The notes: a model not told the origin generated them from the sequence alone. Shown: positions 37,861 to 47,181, counted from the stretch's first letter. The stretch is 58,274 bases of DNA from Bacteroidota bacterium (GCA_013696965.1 JACCXN010000060.1:1-58274), one strand, 5' to 3'. Translations and numbers: made by a program.

Positions 37861-38214
37861 AAAAAAAGTATTGGTGGTTTGTGTGGTTGTTTTCAAATTC
37901 AGGTAATTTATTTTTTGTACTGTAATTACCATTTGAATAATGTGAAAAAATTCATATTTGAACCAAATATACAGTTTTTAGGGAATAGTTTGACATAGGG
38001 TTAATTCTTTAGTTATTAAAATACAAACACAAATATGCAATGCATATTTGTGTTTTTTATCCAAGTAATTTAACAAAACAAGTAGAAACCGCATGCAAGT
38101 TTAGTGCTTTTTATTACTTTAGTGCTTGCAGAAAAGGTAGGTGCTTTTAAACGTGCATATAGCCCCACGTTAGTGTTAATAGCCCTAAAATAGACATAGT
38201 ATTAATACATACAT
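37861..38214. other. Divergent intergenic region between cyclophilin and TPR-PP2C genes
   Basis: A TATATTTG box on the minus strand (37964-37971) may serve the cyclophilin gene. At 38026-38054 is a near-perfect palindrome (AACACAAATATGCA, one base, and its complement) followed by T residues on the plus strand. Short TAGTGCTT-like words recur between 38100 and 38150. No gene was found. Confidence 0.4.
38026..38058. terminator. Terminator-like palindrome with no upstream plus-strand gene
   Basis: The 14-bp arms at 38026-38039 and 38041-38054 with a following T-run look like a terminator, yet the nearest plus-strand gene ends at 34764. It could be a remnant, an attenuator for the TPR-PP2C gene 157 nt downstream, or an operator-type palindrome. 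Confidence 0.4.
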
Positions 38215-40386
38215 ATGAAAAAGAATAAAAAAAAATGGTCTCTTTTGCTGGTTTTTGTCTTGGTTATGACCCAAGTATTGGGTTTAACCGGAAAAGTAGC
38301 TGCTCAAAAATATGCAGACAAGGCCTATTATCTTGTAGATAGCTTAAACCTGGAAAATCTGACAAGATCAGAGCGACAGTTAGTGGACAGCTGTCTGAAA
38401 GTTTACCACTCATCCAAAGATGACACCAGTAAAGTAAATGCAATAAACGGTATAGTAGAGGAAAGTGAAGATGAAAATGTGTGGCCAAAGTACAATCAGT
38501 GGGTATTTTCCTTTGTTCAAGAGAAACTTGCCACCCACCCATCCTCCCTGATAACCAAATCCCTTAAAATTTCCATGGCTGGCGCATTAAACAACATCGG
38601 GTTTCTTCATGACAACCAAGGCGATATACCTCTGGCATTGGATTACTACTACAAATCCCTTAAAATACAAGAAGAAATCGGTGACAAAAGTGGAATGGCC
38701 AACTCTTACAATAACATCGGGGCTATTTATAAAGAACAGGGTGATATACGTCTGGCACTGGATTACTACCACAAATCCCTTAAAATACAAGAAGAAATCG
38801 GTGACAAAAAAGGAATGGCCTACTCTTACAACAACATCGGGCTTGTTCATTACAACCAGGGCGATATAACTCTGGCACTGGATTACTTCCACAAATCCCT
38901 TAAAATAAGGGAAGTAATTGGTGACAAAAGTGGAATGGCTAACTCTTACAACAACATCGGGGGTATTCATAAAGACCAAGGCAGCCTGTCCCGCCAACAA
39001 TGCAATTGTGAAGATGATGGCGGGAATATCCCTCTGGCACTGGATTACTTCCACAAATCCCTTAAAATAAGGGAAGAAATTAGTGACAAAAAGGGAATGG
39101 CCGGCTCTTTGGCAAACATCGGCAGCTTAGTGCTGTTAGAGGGCACGGCTTTGGGTATGAGTGAGGTTTTAGTGTTGTCAGCAGCCAGAAAAAATGGAGA
39201 GCGGGGCTTGACAATCGCCCAGGAGATAGGTTTTCCTGCGGTGATAAAGCTTAACGCAGCCCTTTTGAGCAAGGTGGCCATAAAAGAGGGTAACTACAAA
39301 GAAGCCTTTGAAATGCGCAACCTGGAGATCCAGATGCTTGATAGCATTACCGGCAAAGAAGCCATTGAAGCCACTGTAAAGCAACAGGCCAGATACGAAT
39401 ATGAAAAAGCACAGGCAATAAAAGACATAGAACATGAAAAGCAAATGGCACTTTCTGCCGAACGGGAAGAAAAACAAAAAATCCTCAGCTATTCGGCTGC
39501 CGGGGCCTCGGTGCTGCTTATCGCCTTTTTGCTGTTTGTATTTAACCGCCTGAAAGTTACCCGCAGGCAGAAAGATAAAATTGATACCCAGAAACAGGAA
39601 ATCGAAAAAACACACGAACAATTATCTCTACATCACAAGGAAATACAAGATTCCATTAAATACGCCAAACGCATTCAGGAGGCCATCCTGCCTTCTATGT
39701 CCGCCATGCATGGGGCATTGAAAAACGGCTTTGTGCTGTACAAACCCAAAGATGTAGTAGCCGGAGACTTTTACTGGCTTGAAAATGTCGGGGGTCAAAC
39801 TTTCTTTGCAGCTGCTGATTGTACAGGACATGGCGTTCCCGGTGCAATGGTAAGCGTGGTGTGTTCAAATGCACTGAGTAAAGCATTGCTTGAAGAAGGC
39901 ATAACAAACACCGGTAAACTACTGGACAGAACACGGGAAATTGTCATTGACCGATTGGCAAAAAGCGGTGAAGAAGTAAAGGACGGCATGGATATTTCTC
40001 TTTGCGCCCTTGATTTTACCAAAAACACCCTGCAGTGGTCAGGGGCAAACAACCCGCTGTGGATACTGCGTAGCGGGGATATCATAGAATACAAACACGA
40101 TAAACAACCAATCGGTATCCATGACAATGCCACAGCATTTACCAGCCATGATATTGAACTTCAGAAAAACGATACACTTTACATTTTCACAGACGGCTAT
40201 CATGACCAGTTTGGAGGAGAAAATGGAAAGAAATTCCGGACAAAACAGTTAAGAGAAAAGTTGTTAGCTATGCAGGGTATAAACATGGAGGAGCAGAAAA
40301 CGATTTTAAACCGGGAATTTGATACTTGGAAAGGCGACCTTGAACAGGTGGATGATGTTTGCGTGATTGGAGTGCATGTGTGTTAA
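38215..40386 (+). CDS. TPR sensor with PP2C (SpoIIE) phosphatase output
   Basis: The 723-residue protein has a signal sequence or membrane anchor (about 5-30). TPRs of 40 residues span about 115-310, and a helical coiled coil (about 380-425) leads to a membrane helix near 430-447. After a second coiled coil comes a cytosolic PP2C/SpoIIE domain, with VVAGDFYWL near 514 and ADCTGHGVPGAM near 535, including the Asp ligands, and FTDGYHDQFGGENG near 660. The output domain is clearly related to that of the protein at 19502. Base composition is richer in GC than its neighbours. The TPR part is made of near-identical 120-nt DNA repeats, one of which holds a 42-nt in-frame palindromic insertion at 38983-39024. 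Confidence 0.92.
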   Translation: MKKNKKKWSLLLVFVLVMTQVLGLTGKVAAQKYADKAYYLVDSLNLENLTRSERQLVDSCLKVYHSSKDDTSKVNAINGIVEESEDENVWPKYNQWVFSFVQEKLATHPSSLITKSLKISMAGALNNIGFLHDNQGDIPLALDYYYKSLKIQEEIGDKSGMANSYNNIGAIYKEQGDIRLALDYYHKSLKIQEEIGDKKGMAYSYNNIGLVHYNQGDITLALDYFHKSLKIREVIGDKSGMANSYNNIGGIHKDQGSLSRQQCNCEDDGGNIPLALDYFHKSLKIREEISDKKGMAGSLANIGSLVLLEGTALGMSEVLVLSAARKNGERGLTIAQEIGFPAVIKLNAALLSKVAIKEGNYKEAFEMRNLEIQMLDSITGKEAIEATVKQQARYEYEKAQAIKDIEHEKQMALSAEREEKQKILSYSAAGASVLLIAFLLFVFNRLKVTRRQKDKIDTQKQEIEKTHEQLSLHHKEIQDSIKYAKRIQEAILPSMSAMHGALKNGFVLYKPKDVVAGDFYWLENVGGQTFFAAADCTGHGVPGAMVSVVCSNALSKALLEEGITNTGKLLDRTREIVIDRLAKSGEEVKDGMDISLCALDFTKNTLQWSGANNPLWILRSGDIIEYKHDKQPIGIHDNATAFTSHDIELQKNDTLYIFTDGYHDQFGGENGKKFRTKQLREKLLAMQGINMEEQKTILNREFDTWKGDLEQVDDVCVIGVHVC
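38590..39120 (+). repeat. Tandem 120-nt TPR repeats
   Basis: The codon ATC of the AAC-ATC-GGG landmark falls at 38596, 38716, 38836 and 38956, an exact 120-nt period, and next at 39118, which is 120 plus 42. The units are nearly identical at the DNA level (ACAAATCCCTTAAAATA in each), indicating recent expansion or gene conversion. Confidence 0.9.
38983..39024 (+). repeat. 42-nt in-frame palindromic insertion inside a TPR unit
   Basis: Compared with its sister repeats, the fourth unit carries 42 extra nt (14 codons: SLSRQQCNCEDDGG) that contain a perfect inverted repeat, TCCCGCCA at 38989-38996 and TGGCGGGA at 39018-39025. The reading frame is kept. It resembles protein-coding palindromic elements known from other bacteria, but I cannot name the family. 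Confidence 0.75.
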
Positions 40387-40499
40387 TAATTGCAAATTCA
40401 CTGACAGAACATGAAAAGCTAGTGCTCAAAGTCAACTTTTGATAGGGGGTACTAATGATACTTACGCAAAGGAAAAGCCATGTTTAAGAAATAAAAAAA

Positions 40500-40796
40500 T
40501 CATCTTTTCTGTACGAGTTTTTCAAGGGCATCCAGATGCTCATTGAATGCTTTTTTTCCTGTTTTAGTTGCTTTATAAGTTGTATTTGGTTTTTTACCGA
40601 TAAATGATTTTTCCACTAAAATATATTCTGCTTTTTCAAGGGCAGAGATGTGGCTGGCGAGGTTACCGTCACTAACATCCAGCATTTCCTTCAGGGTATT
40701 GAAATCAATTTTAGTGTTAACCATAAGTACAGACATTATTCCAAGCCTGATCCGGTTTTCAAAAGCCTTGTTAAGATTGTGAATAAAGCTTTTCAT
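40500..40796 (-). CDS. Winged-helix transcriptional regulator
   Basis: The 98-residue protein fits a single winged helix: IRLGIMSVLMVN, then FNTLKEMLDVSDGNLASHISALEKAEYI as helix-turn-helix (about 33-60), then a wing (GKKPNTTYKAT). It resembles the short MarR/ArsR-like regulators of Bacteroidota that are encoded with a small membrane protein; here a 212-residue membrane protein gene lies 82 nt upstream on the same strand. The target is probably its own operon, by inference. No ligand or metal site is visible. Confidence 0.87.
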   Translation of the reverse strand: MKSFIHNLNKAFENRIRLGIMSVLMVNTKIDFNTLKEMLDVSDGNLASHISALEKAEYILVEKSFIGKKPNTTYKATKTGKKAFNEHLDALEKLVQKR

Positions 40797-40878
40797 TTTA
40801 TTATTGAACTATTTAAAAAACTATTTGAAAATTTCATTTGTACTATTTTTTAGACAATACCTTAAAGTTCTTTTGTTG

Positions 40879-41517
40879 CTATTCTTGTTTTGACTCATAT
40901 TTAAAATACATAGCAGTGCCATAAACAATATGCAAAACTCCAAAACCAGATGCCCAGAACAAAAGGCCATAACCAATATAGAAGGAAGAAATAAGTCCAA
41001 GGATTATTTGGCATATTCCCAAATACCTAATATCATCCAGGGTGTATTTGCTTCCATTCAATAAAGCCAGGCCATAAAAAACCAGAGTGGCAGGAGCAAC
41101 CAGCCCGATTATTCCATGATAAAGCAATGCCATGCAAAATAATCCACCTGCAATCAATGGAATGGATATATTGATTAATAATTTTCGAGCTGTTTTGTCC
41201 CATATTTTCAAACCCTGTTTTTTGGCTTTTCGCGTTGTGAAGAAAACCCCTGCACCTATAGATGCTACAAGAACACACAGGGCAATAAGTACGATTTTAT
41301 AAATTAATGAGCTATAGTCCTCTGAATTACTTAGGACATCATAATAATGCCTGTTGTATTTCATTCCAAGTAAGTAATAAGCAAAAGCAGCACCTAACAA
41401 GGCAAATACCCCTGCGAAAACCCCTGATAATCCGCTTAGGGAAATAAATCTAGAGGATCGTTCCATTAAAGATCGTATTTCAGAAATGTCTTTTAAATAA
41501 TTTTCTTTTTGCTCCAT
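40879..41517 (-). CDS. Hypothetical multi-pass membrane protein paired with a regulator
   Basis: The 212-residue protein has a charged N-terminus (KDISEIRSLMERSSRFISLSG) and about six membrane helices: two in residues 20-85, then 100-165 and 170-205. It resembles Bacteroidota membrane proteins of unknown function that sit before a small winged-helix regulator. The co-directional regulator gene follows after 82 nt, so the two probably form an operon and a functional pair, perhaps sensor and regulator. No catalytic motif is visible. Confidence 0.75.
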   Translation of the reverse strand: MEQKENYLKDISEIRSLMERSSRFISLSGLSGVFAGVFALLGAAFAYYLLGMKYNRHYYDVLSNSEDYSSLIYKIVLIALCVLVASIGAGVFFTTRKAKKQGLKIWDKTARKLLINISIPLIAGGLFCMALLYHGIIGLVAPATLVFYGLALLNGSKYTLDDIRYLGICQIILGLISSFYIGYGLLFWASGFGVLHIVYGTAMYFKYESKQE

Positions 41518-41853
41518 AAAAGCACTTTGAATTGCAAAGTAAATACAAAATATTTAATTGTGCAAATTTTATTGTTTTTGTTTTTTGAAACATTGTTTAT
41601 ACTTTTTATAAAACCCGAAATAGGATTGTTTTCAGATTTTTCCAAGCCAAAATCCAGTAAATCCTCTTAAAGGTATAATTATGGTTTAGTTGAAAGACAA
41701 CTTTTATTAGGTTTAAAAATGAAACACTGGATAAAGGTGTAAATAGAAAGCATGCAAGCTTTTATTATTTTTCCAGATCCAGGGAAAGCAATAATGATTT
41801 GCAATACAGATTAATTCATTTTTAGCTTATTAAAATGTTAAAAGGCCCTTTTC
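41518..41853. other. Intergenic stretch without recognised features
   Basis: I see no gene, hairpin with T-tract or clear promoter pair in this AT-rich gap between two minus-strand genes. It must hold the promoter of the membrane-protein/regulator pair, but no convincing box was found. Confidence 0.4.
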
Positions 41854-42357
41854 TCAAATCGCTTGTTTCTTGAACAAGGATTGCAGTTGATCAAAACATA
41901 TTTTAATTCCTTGTTCAAATCCCATTTCTACCATTTTTTTTAAGTCTTCTTCAGACTCATAAAAGGTTTTAAATTCTACTTTTGTACCTGCAGAAATTTC
42001 AGAAAATTCCGCGGTGCCTTTTGAAGCAGGAAGATCAGAAAGCACATTTCCTTTTTCATCACTAAAGACATCTTCAAAAGCATATTTTTTTAAGTAATCA
42101 ATGTCCTCATAATTCATTCTTCCCCAATGTTTTTCATTCTCAGGACCTACCATTGCATATAACCAGTAACCACCAACTGAAAAATCCATATATTTAGTTT
42201 CAGCATGCCAAGGTGCTGGTGCCCACCACTGGTTGAGGATTTTGCTGTCTGTGAATGCCTGCCAAACATCTTTAAGGGGTGCATTAAACTCCCTTGCTAC
42301 AAGAATTGATTTATTATTGAAATCTTTAGTAACCTGTGTTTCATTGATCCCGTTCAT
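41854..42357 (-). CDS. SRPBCC / AHSA1-like START-domain protein
   Basis: The 167-residue protein has the AHSA1-type pattern: an N-terminal strand VAREFNAPLKDVWQAFTDSKILNQWWAP (about 20-47), then strands with YWLYAMVGPENEKHWGRM, and a C-terminal helix (EEDLKKMVEMGFEQGIKICFDQL) that closes the hydrophobic cavity. Members bind hydrophobic ligands or act as stress-response or co-chaperone-like proteins; the role here is unknown. It is cytosolic and apparently monocistronic. Confidence 0.88.
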   Translation of the reverse strand: MNGINETQVTKDFNNKSILVAREFNAPLKDVWQAFTDSKILNQWWAPAPWHAETKYMDFSVGGYWLYAMVGPENEKHWGRMNYEDIDYLKKYAFEDVFSDEKGNVLSDLPASKGTAEFSEISAGTKVEFKTFYESEEDLKKMVEMGFEQGIKICFDQLQSLFKKQAI

Positions 42358-42706
42358 GTTTTTTATTTTTTCAATTATTAATTTATTACCATTGCCTGGA
42401 ATTAAAATCTCAACTATAAGTAAACAGACATGATATTTAGTTTCTTAAAAAATTCCTCATTAATTGCTTTTTTTTCCAAAACTGTTCTTATTCTGATCTT
42501 GTGCAAATGTTTGGCCATTTTTACTTGTAAAATTTATGACTCATTTCCTTATATTTTAGTTTGAATCCTGTTTTATTGTTGTTCTCAAAACAAGACTATT
42601 TAGTGAAAGCACTCAAGCATATTAATTTTTCTATAACTTTGACGTTCAGTTAACAGCTAAAAACAACAGCACAAAACACCCTCAGCACTTAGAATAAATA
42701 ATTTAA
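42358..42706. other. Intergenic stretch upstream of the RAYT-like gene
   Basis: The gap is AT-rich and holds no gene I can support. I looked for REP-type hairpins that usually accompany RAYT transposases and found none that is clear. Confidence 0.35.
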
Positions 42707-43186
42707 ATGGAAAATACATCAATACCAAAACAAGACGCAGTTATAGAAGCTAATAGCGGTGATTGTTCTTTATACTCTGCGTATTTTGTAACCCTTTGTT
42801 TGCAGGACAGAATGCTGCTTTTCGGTGAAGTGGTAAAAGGAAAAATGCAATTATCTGAAATAGGCTCTTATGCATTAAGGTATTGGGAAGAAATAGCAAT
42901 ACGTAATCCCTACATTACATTAGATGCCTTTGTGGTAATGCCCAACCATATACATGGAATTTTAGTGATTAATAAACAAGGGAATCAAAAAGAAATAATG
43001 TCAAGCATTGTAGGTTCCTATAAAGCGGTAGTTGAGAAATCTGCCAAAGAAGTATTTCGCAAATTTGCATGGCAATCAAAAATTCACGCCCAATTGATTA
43101 AAGACAAAACCACGCATACCACAATTGCTGATTATATTGCAAACAATCCATCCAAATGGAGGCATGATAAATTTTATAAATCTTAA
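42707..43186 (+). CDS. REP-associated tyrosine transposase (RAYT), Y1 family
   Basis: The 159-residue protein belongs to the Y1/IS200-like family. The His-x-His metal motif is in VMPNHIHGILVI (about 84-95), and the catalytic Tyr is probably that of IVGSYKAVV (about 105). The C-terminal FAWQSKIHAQLI and IADYIANNPSKWRHDKF blocks are typical of RAYTs. The N-terminus lacks the usual RRKSIRLKGYDY segment, and the middle is shorter than usual, so the protein may be partly degenerate. RAYTs are domesticated single-copy transposases that move REP palindromes; one candidate for such a palindrome is the in-frame element at 38983. Confidence 0.82.
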   Translation: MENTSIPKQDAVIEANSGDCSLYSAYFVTLCLQDRMLLFGEVVKGKMQLSEIGSYALRYWEEIAIRNPYITLDAFVVMPNHIHGILVINKQGNQKEIMSSIVGSYKAVVEKSAKEVFRKFAWQSKIHAQLIKDKTTHTTIADYIANNPSKWRHDKFYKS

Positions 43187-43543
43187 TTCCTTGACCCTAT
43201 TTGATGGGCATAGTTTTTTGTTAGAACACCAAAAAATCAGCTGTTTTTAATTTGCATTAGCAAGCCATTATCAAACTGAATTTGCTGAAACAAAAAGCCT
43301 TTAAATCTCCTGATTTAAAGGCTTTTTGTTTTCAATTTGATATTTTTTCAAACCTCTTTGGTGATTCCGCTGGGTATGAACCATTCTACGGCAAATGGGA
43401 GTAAAGACATCCAAAGGCCAGCCCTTATTGCAATTTAATTTTTAGGCTGTAATCATTATTGGATAATATGAAAACATAGGCCATTTCTTCTTATCTGTGG
43501 CATTTATGACTAGCTTAAATTTTAGTGGTAAACAAAAAAATAA
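43187..43543. other. Intergenic region after the RAYT-like gene
   Basis: Apart from the hairpin at 43292-43327 I see no feature. The segment 43340-43440 is less AT-rich than its surroundings but carries no convincing reading frame. Confidence 0.35.
43292..43330. terminator. Strong bidirectional hairpin terminator
   Basis: A perfect 16-bp stem (AAAAAGCCTTTAAATC at 43292-43307, complement at 43312-43327) has loop TCCT. It lies 106 nt after the RAYT-like stop codon. Confidence 0.82.
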
Positions 43544-44917
43544 ATGATTAAATTTAGTTTAAAAATCCAAATGGAATTTAATCTAAAGAAAAAACTCATA
43601 CAGCTATATTATAACATTATTCAAAGTTTAACCTTTGTTCCTCTAACCATCCTAATTGGATACTTTATTTTAGTCATAATTCTTATTAAATTACATGATA
43701 CTGAAATAGGGCTTGAATCAGCAAGGGCATTTCCCTGGATACAAGTTAAAAGTGTTGCTTTGGCTTCAGAAATAATAACTACACTTTTAACCGGAATGAT
43801 TTCCCTTACTGTTTTTAGTTTTTCTGTTGTAATGATCATCCTGTCACAAGCAGCTCAAAATTTTATTCCTAAAATCCTATATAAATTAAAGGAAGACAAG
43901 TTTATGCATATTGTACTGGGATGTTACATTGGAACAATAACTTATTATATTGTATTGCTGGTAAATTTTGGCATGGAAGGAGAGGAAACTATTGTTCCCT
44001 ATATTGCATTTATTGTAGGGGTCTTACTTTCCATTATTAATATTTTTCTGTTTGTTTACTTTATTCACAGAACCTCCCTTTCTATTCACGCGCGAAGAAT
44101 AACAGAAAGATTATTTAACAATACCAAAGAAAAATTGAAGGAAGAAAAAAATAAATACAAAGAAGATGAAGAAACTATAAGGTTAAATACTACAATTCAA
44201 TGGAAGAATTACAATTCTAATTCATCAGGATATTTACAATCAGTAGATGATGGACTAGTGAAATTTCTTGCTAAACGAGATTTGATTTTAAAAATACACC
44301 CTGTTTTTGGTGAATACATAGTTGAAAAAATGTTGTTATTGGGATTAAACAAGGAAGTTGATAAAGAAACATTAAAAGAGATTGAATCAGGCTTGATTTT
44401 TTATAGTGAAGAAAGGGTTGAAGAAAATTCAAAATATGGATTCAGACAAATCAGCGAAATTGCAGTTAAGGCATTAAGCCCTGGAATAAATAATCCTGGT
44501 ACAGCTATTTTTTGTATAGAATACCTCACTGAACTTTATGCTATTTTGATAAAACAAAACAACAGTATTTACAAACGGGATAAATCGGGATTGGTAAGAA
44601 TTATAGCCAAAGATGAAAGTTTTGAAGATATCTTGTTTTTGAGTTTTAGTTCTATAAAAAATTATGGAAAAAAAGATATAATGATAATGGAAAAATTAGT
44701 AAAACTGCTTGCCAAAATATCCCCCCACGATATTGATAAAAAGCACCAGGAGTATTTAAACCATTTACTTGTTTCGGTTTTTGATTCAGTTAAGGAAAAT
44801 ATAAACGATAAAATTGATTTGAAAAAATTTTATCAAACCACTGAAATTATTTGCGGCAGGGATGATTATTTTAAAGAAGCGATTATGGGTTATAGTTTTA
44901 CTTCACTGCTGATATAA
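43544..44917 (+). CDS. DUF2254 membrane protein
   Basis: The 457-residue protein shows two pairs of membrane helices: one near 27-48, one near 75-98 and two near 120-175. They are followed by a long cytosolic part with HRTSLSIHARRITERL and the region RQISEIAVKALSPGINNPGTA (about 300-320), the most conserved block of the DUF2254 family. Function is unknown, although the layout resembles channel or transport proteins. An internal ATG (residue 10) could be the true start. It has no close co-directional neighbour. Confidence 0.85.
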   Translation: MIKFSLKIQMEFNLKKKLIQLYYNIIQSLTFVPLTILIGYFILVIILIKLHDTEIGLESARAFPWIQVKSVALASEIITTLLTGMISLTVFSFSVVMIILSQAAQNFIPKILYKLKEDKFMHIVLGCYIGTITYYIVLLVNFGMEGEETIVPYIAFIVGVLLSIINIFLFVYFIHRTSLSIHARRITERLFNNTKEKLKEEKNKYKEDEETIRLNTTIQWKNYNSNSSGYLQSVDDGLVKFLAKRDLILKIHPVFGEYIVEKMLLLGLNKEVDKETLKEIESGLIFYSEERVEENSKYGFRQISEIAVKALSPGINNPGTAIFCIEYLTELYAILIKQNNSIYKRDKSGLVRIIAKDESFEDILFLSFSSIKNYGKKDIMIMEKLVKLLAKISPHDIDKKHQEYLNHLLVSVFDSVKENINDKIDLKKFYQTTEIICGRDDYFKEAIMGYSFTSLLI

Positions 44918-45090
44918 AAAAGTAAGGCTTGGTTTATTCTGCATTTTGTATTGCTCTGACTTAACTTCTTCAATTTTGAATTCATTTTTATTTAAATAAA
45001 TCAGTCCATCCTAAATTTTTTATATATTTTAGTATCCATTAATTAGGGATAATAAGTGGGAATTTTACTTTTATAAAAACACCAAGAACA

Positions 45091-47181
45091 ATGAAGTTTA
45101 AATTTTTTTTAAGCCTGCTCTTACTTTTGTTTATTAATATTTGTTTGATTAATGGGCAGTCAGAACCAACTTTTAGTGGTGAAATAACAGGAAAAACAAT
45201 TGATGCCAAAGGCAATTTATATACAACAGGATATTTTTCAGGCATTGTCAGGTTCGGGCACTTGACTTTAAGAAGTACAGGAGGGGAAGATATTTTTATC
45301 GCAAAATATGATCCATCAGGAAGGGCTTTATGGGTAAGTAAGGCAGGAGGGGATGGAAATGATGCTTCAAGAGCAATTTGTTTAGATAAGGATGGTAATA
45401 CTTATATTACAGGGGAGATATCAGGAAAAACAAATTTCGGGAGGTTTGTAGTAACTTCGGGAGGAAGTGTGGGAGCTTTTGTTGCCAAATTTAACCCTTC
45501 TGGAGATTTATTATGGATACAAGTTAGCAAAAATAAAGGAAGTAGTTGGGGAAGTGCTTTACAAGTAGATGGCGAAAAAAATGTATATGCCACAGGGGCT
45601 TTTGAAAATGAGATTGCTTTTGAAAATTCCCCACTTAATAGCAATGGTAATTTAGATGGTTATTTTTTAAAGATTTCTCCCTCAGGTAAAGTGGTATGGG
45701 CAAATAAACTAGGAAATAAGGGCGAGGACAGAGCCTATTCCATTTCATATAATAATGGCAATATTTTTATTGCAGGACAAGAAGAAAACAATGGTGTAAT
45801 TAATGCTTATTTGTCAAAGTATTCCTCTTCTGCTGCTTTGCAATGGTCGCTAAAAGCGGAAAGTACTTCCCCTTCTTTAGGAAAGTTAGTTGTAAGCGAT
45901 GTAAATGGGAATTCGTTTTTTATCGGATCATTTTATGGTGAATTAAAAATTGGTAATAATACCTTGAAAAATTCGGGTGCTTCTGATATCTTTTTGTCAA
46001 AAATTAATTCACAAGGAAAAGTAGAGTGGGTGAAGCATTTGGCTGGGGCCGGATATGAAATAGCCCTGTCTTCTGCAATAGATAAAGACGCAAATATTTA
46101 TATTACAGGATCCTATACAGACAGTATTTCTATTAATGGAAATTCTATTTATTCCAATGGAGGAGAAGATGCCTTTTATACTAAAATAAGTCCTGAAGGG
46201 AAATGCCTTTGGTTGAAGAATATTGGAAATCGAAAAAATGATGTGGGAACAAGCATCCTAACTGATAATTTTTTAAATTGCTACCTTGCAGGTAGATACA
46301 CGTTGTCAGCGCATTTTGATAAACAAACATTAACAGCAAAAGCTGGAAATGCTGTTTACATGGCAAAACTTAATTCCAAGGGTAGTTTTGAATGGGTAAT
46401 AAATGCATTTGAACCAGATCCAAATTTTGATTTTAATGCAAACGCTGATTATGTGGATTTATATGCAAAGCTAATGTATGGTAAAGATTCAAAAAACTCA
46501 TTAATAAATCAGATAGTGAAATTGGAGGATAACAAGGGTGAGGTATTAATGGTAACGCAAACCGATGATTATGGAGATTTTTCATTTAAGAATGTTAATG
46601 CCAAAGAAAAATTCAATATCGTTTTAGAAAAAAACGTGAATTTGCCCTCTGATGCACCTCTATTTATAGCAACCCAAACAGGCGTTTTATTAAAAGAATT
46701 AAGTAGAGATAAAAACAACAACTTCTCTTATGAAATTCTTCCGGCAGAAGTGAAAATTTTAACCATTATCCCGGAGGATAATGCCGAAATAAAAATAAAA
46801 AATTTCAAAAAATCCTCAGAAAATGAAGTTTCTTTTACTGAAAACATTCTTTATGAATCAGGACAATCAGAATTAGATATGGAAGCAAAGAAAATGCTGA
46901 ATAAACTTTTTGCCACTTTAAAACAAAACCCTACTTATAAACTTGAAATTTATTCCCACACCGATTCAAGAGGAGATAATGAATCCAATTTAAAATTATC
47001 TGAGAAAAGAGCTGGTCAGGTTAAGGATTATCTTGTTAAAAAAGGACTGGAAACCCAAAGAATTATTTCAAAAGGATTTGGAGAAAGTCAATTGTTAAAT
47101 CGTTGTAAAGATGATGTTGATTGTTCTGAACTAGAACATCAGTATAACCGAAGAACCGAATTTAAAATTAAGAAAGTTTAA
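45091..47181 (+). CDS. SBBP-repeat propeller protein with OmpA domain
   Basis: The 696-residue protein has a signal peptide (to NGQ near residue 23). SBBP-type beta-propeller repeats follow (about 30-440), each with a GNxYxTGxFxG-type strand and a GGEDIFIAKYDPSG-type strand. Next come a carboxypeptidase-regulatory-like segment (about 455-570) and a C-terminal OmpA peptidoglycan-binding domain (IYSHTDSRGDNESNLKLSEKRA near 631). It is probably an outer-membrane lipid-free protein tethered to peptidoglycan. Its OmpA half is related to the PorE-like protein at 32704, but the propeller is of another type and there is no TPR. Confidence 0.88.
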   Translation: MKFKFFLSLLLLLFINICLINGQSEPTFSGEITGKTIDAKGNLYTTGYFSGIVRFGHLTLRSTGGEDIFIAKYDPSGRALWVSKAGGDGNDASRAICLDKDGNTYITGEISGKTNFGRFVVTSGGSVGAFVAKFNPSGDLLWIQVSKNKGSSWGSALQVDGEKNVYATGAFENEIAFENSPLNSNGNLDGYFLKISPSGKVVWANKLGNKGEDRAYSISYNNGNIFIAGQEENNGVINAYLSKYSSSAALQWSLKAESTSPSLGKLVVSDVNGNSFFIGSFYGELKIGNNTLKNSGASDIFLSKINSQGKVEWVKHLAGAGYEIALSSAIDKDANIYITGSYTDSISINGNSIYSNGGEDAFYTKISPEGKCLWLKNIGNRKNDVGTSILTDNFLNCYLAGRYTLSAHFDKQTLTAKAGNAVYMAKLNSKGSFEWVINAFEPDPNFDFNANADYVDLYAKLMYGKDSKNSLINQIVKLEDNKGEVLMVTQTDDYGDFSFKNVNAKEKFNIVLEKNVNLPSDAPLFIATQTGVLLKELSRDKNNNFSYEILPAEVKILTIIPEDNAEIKIKNFKKSSENEVSFTENILYESGQSELDMEAKKMLNKLFATLKQNPTYKLEIYSHTDSRGDNESNLKLSEKRAGQVKDYLVKKGLETQRIISKGFGESQLLNRCKDDVDCSELEHQYNRRTEFKIKKV

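Noticed and set aside
38587-39054. A 155-codon minus-strand frame with internal repeats opposite the TPR region
   Set aside because: Its repeats are simply the reverse complement of the 120-nt TPR repeats; the plus-strand product has proper TPRs, a membrane helix and a phosphatase domain.
42707-43186. RAYT-like gene as part of a complete insertion sequence
   Set aside because: No terminal palindromes or left/right-end hairpins typical of IS200/IS605 were found next to it, so it is treated as a single-copy RAYT.
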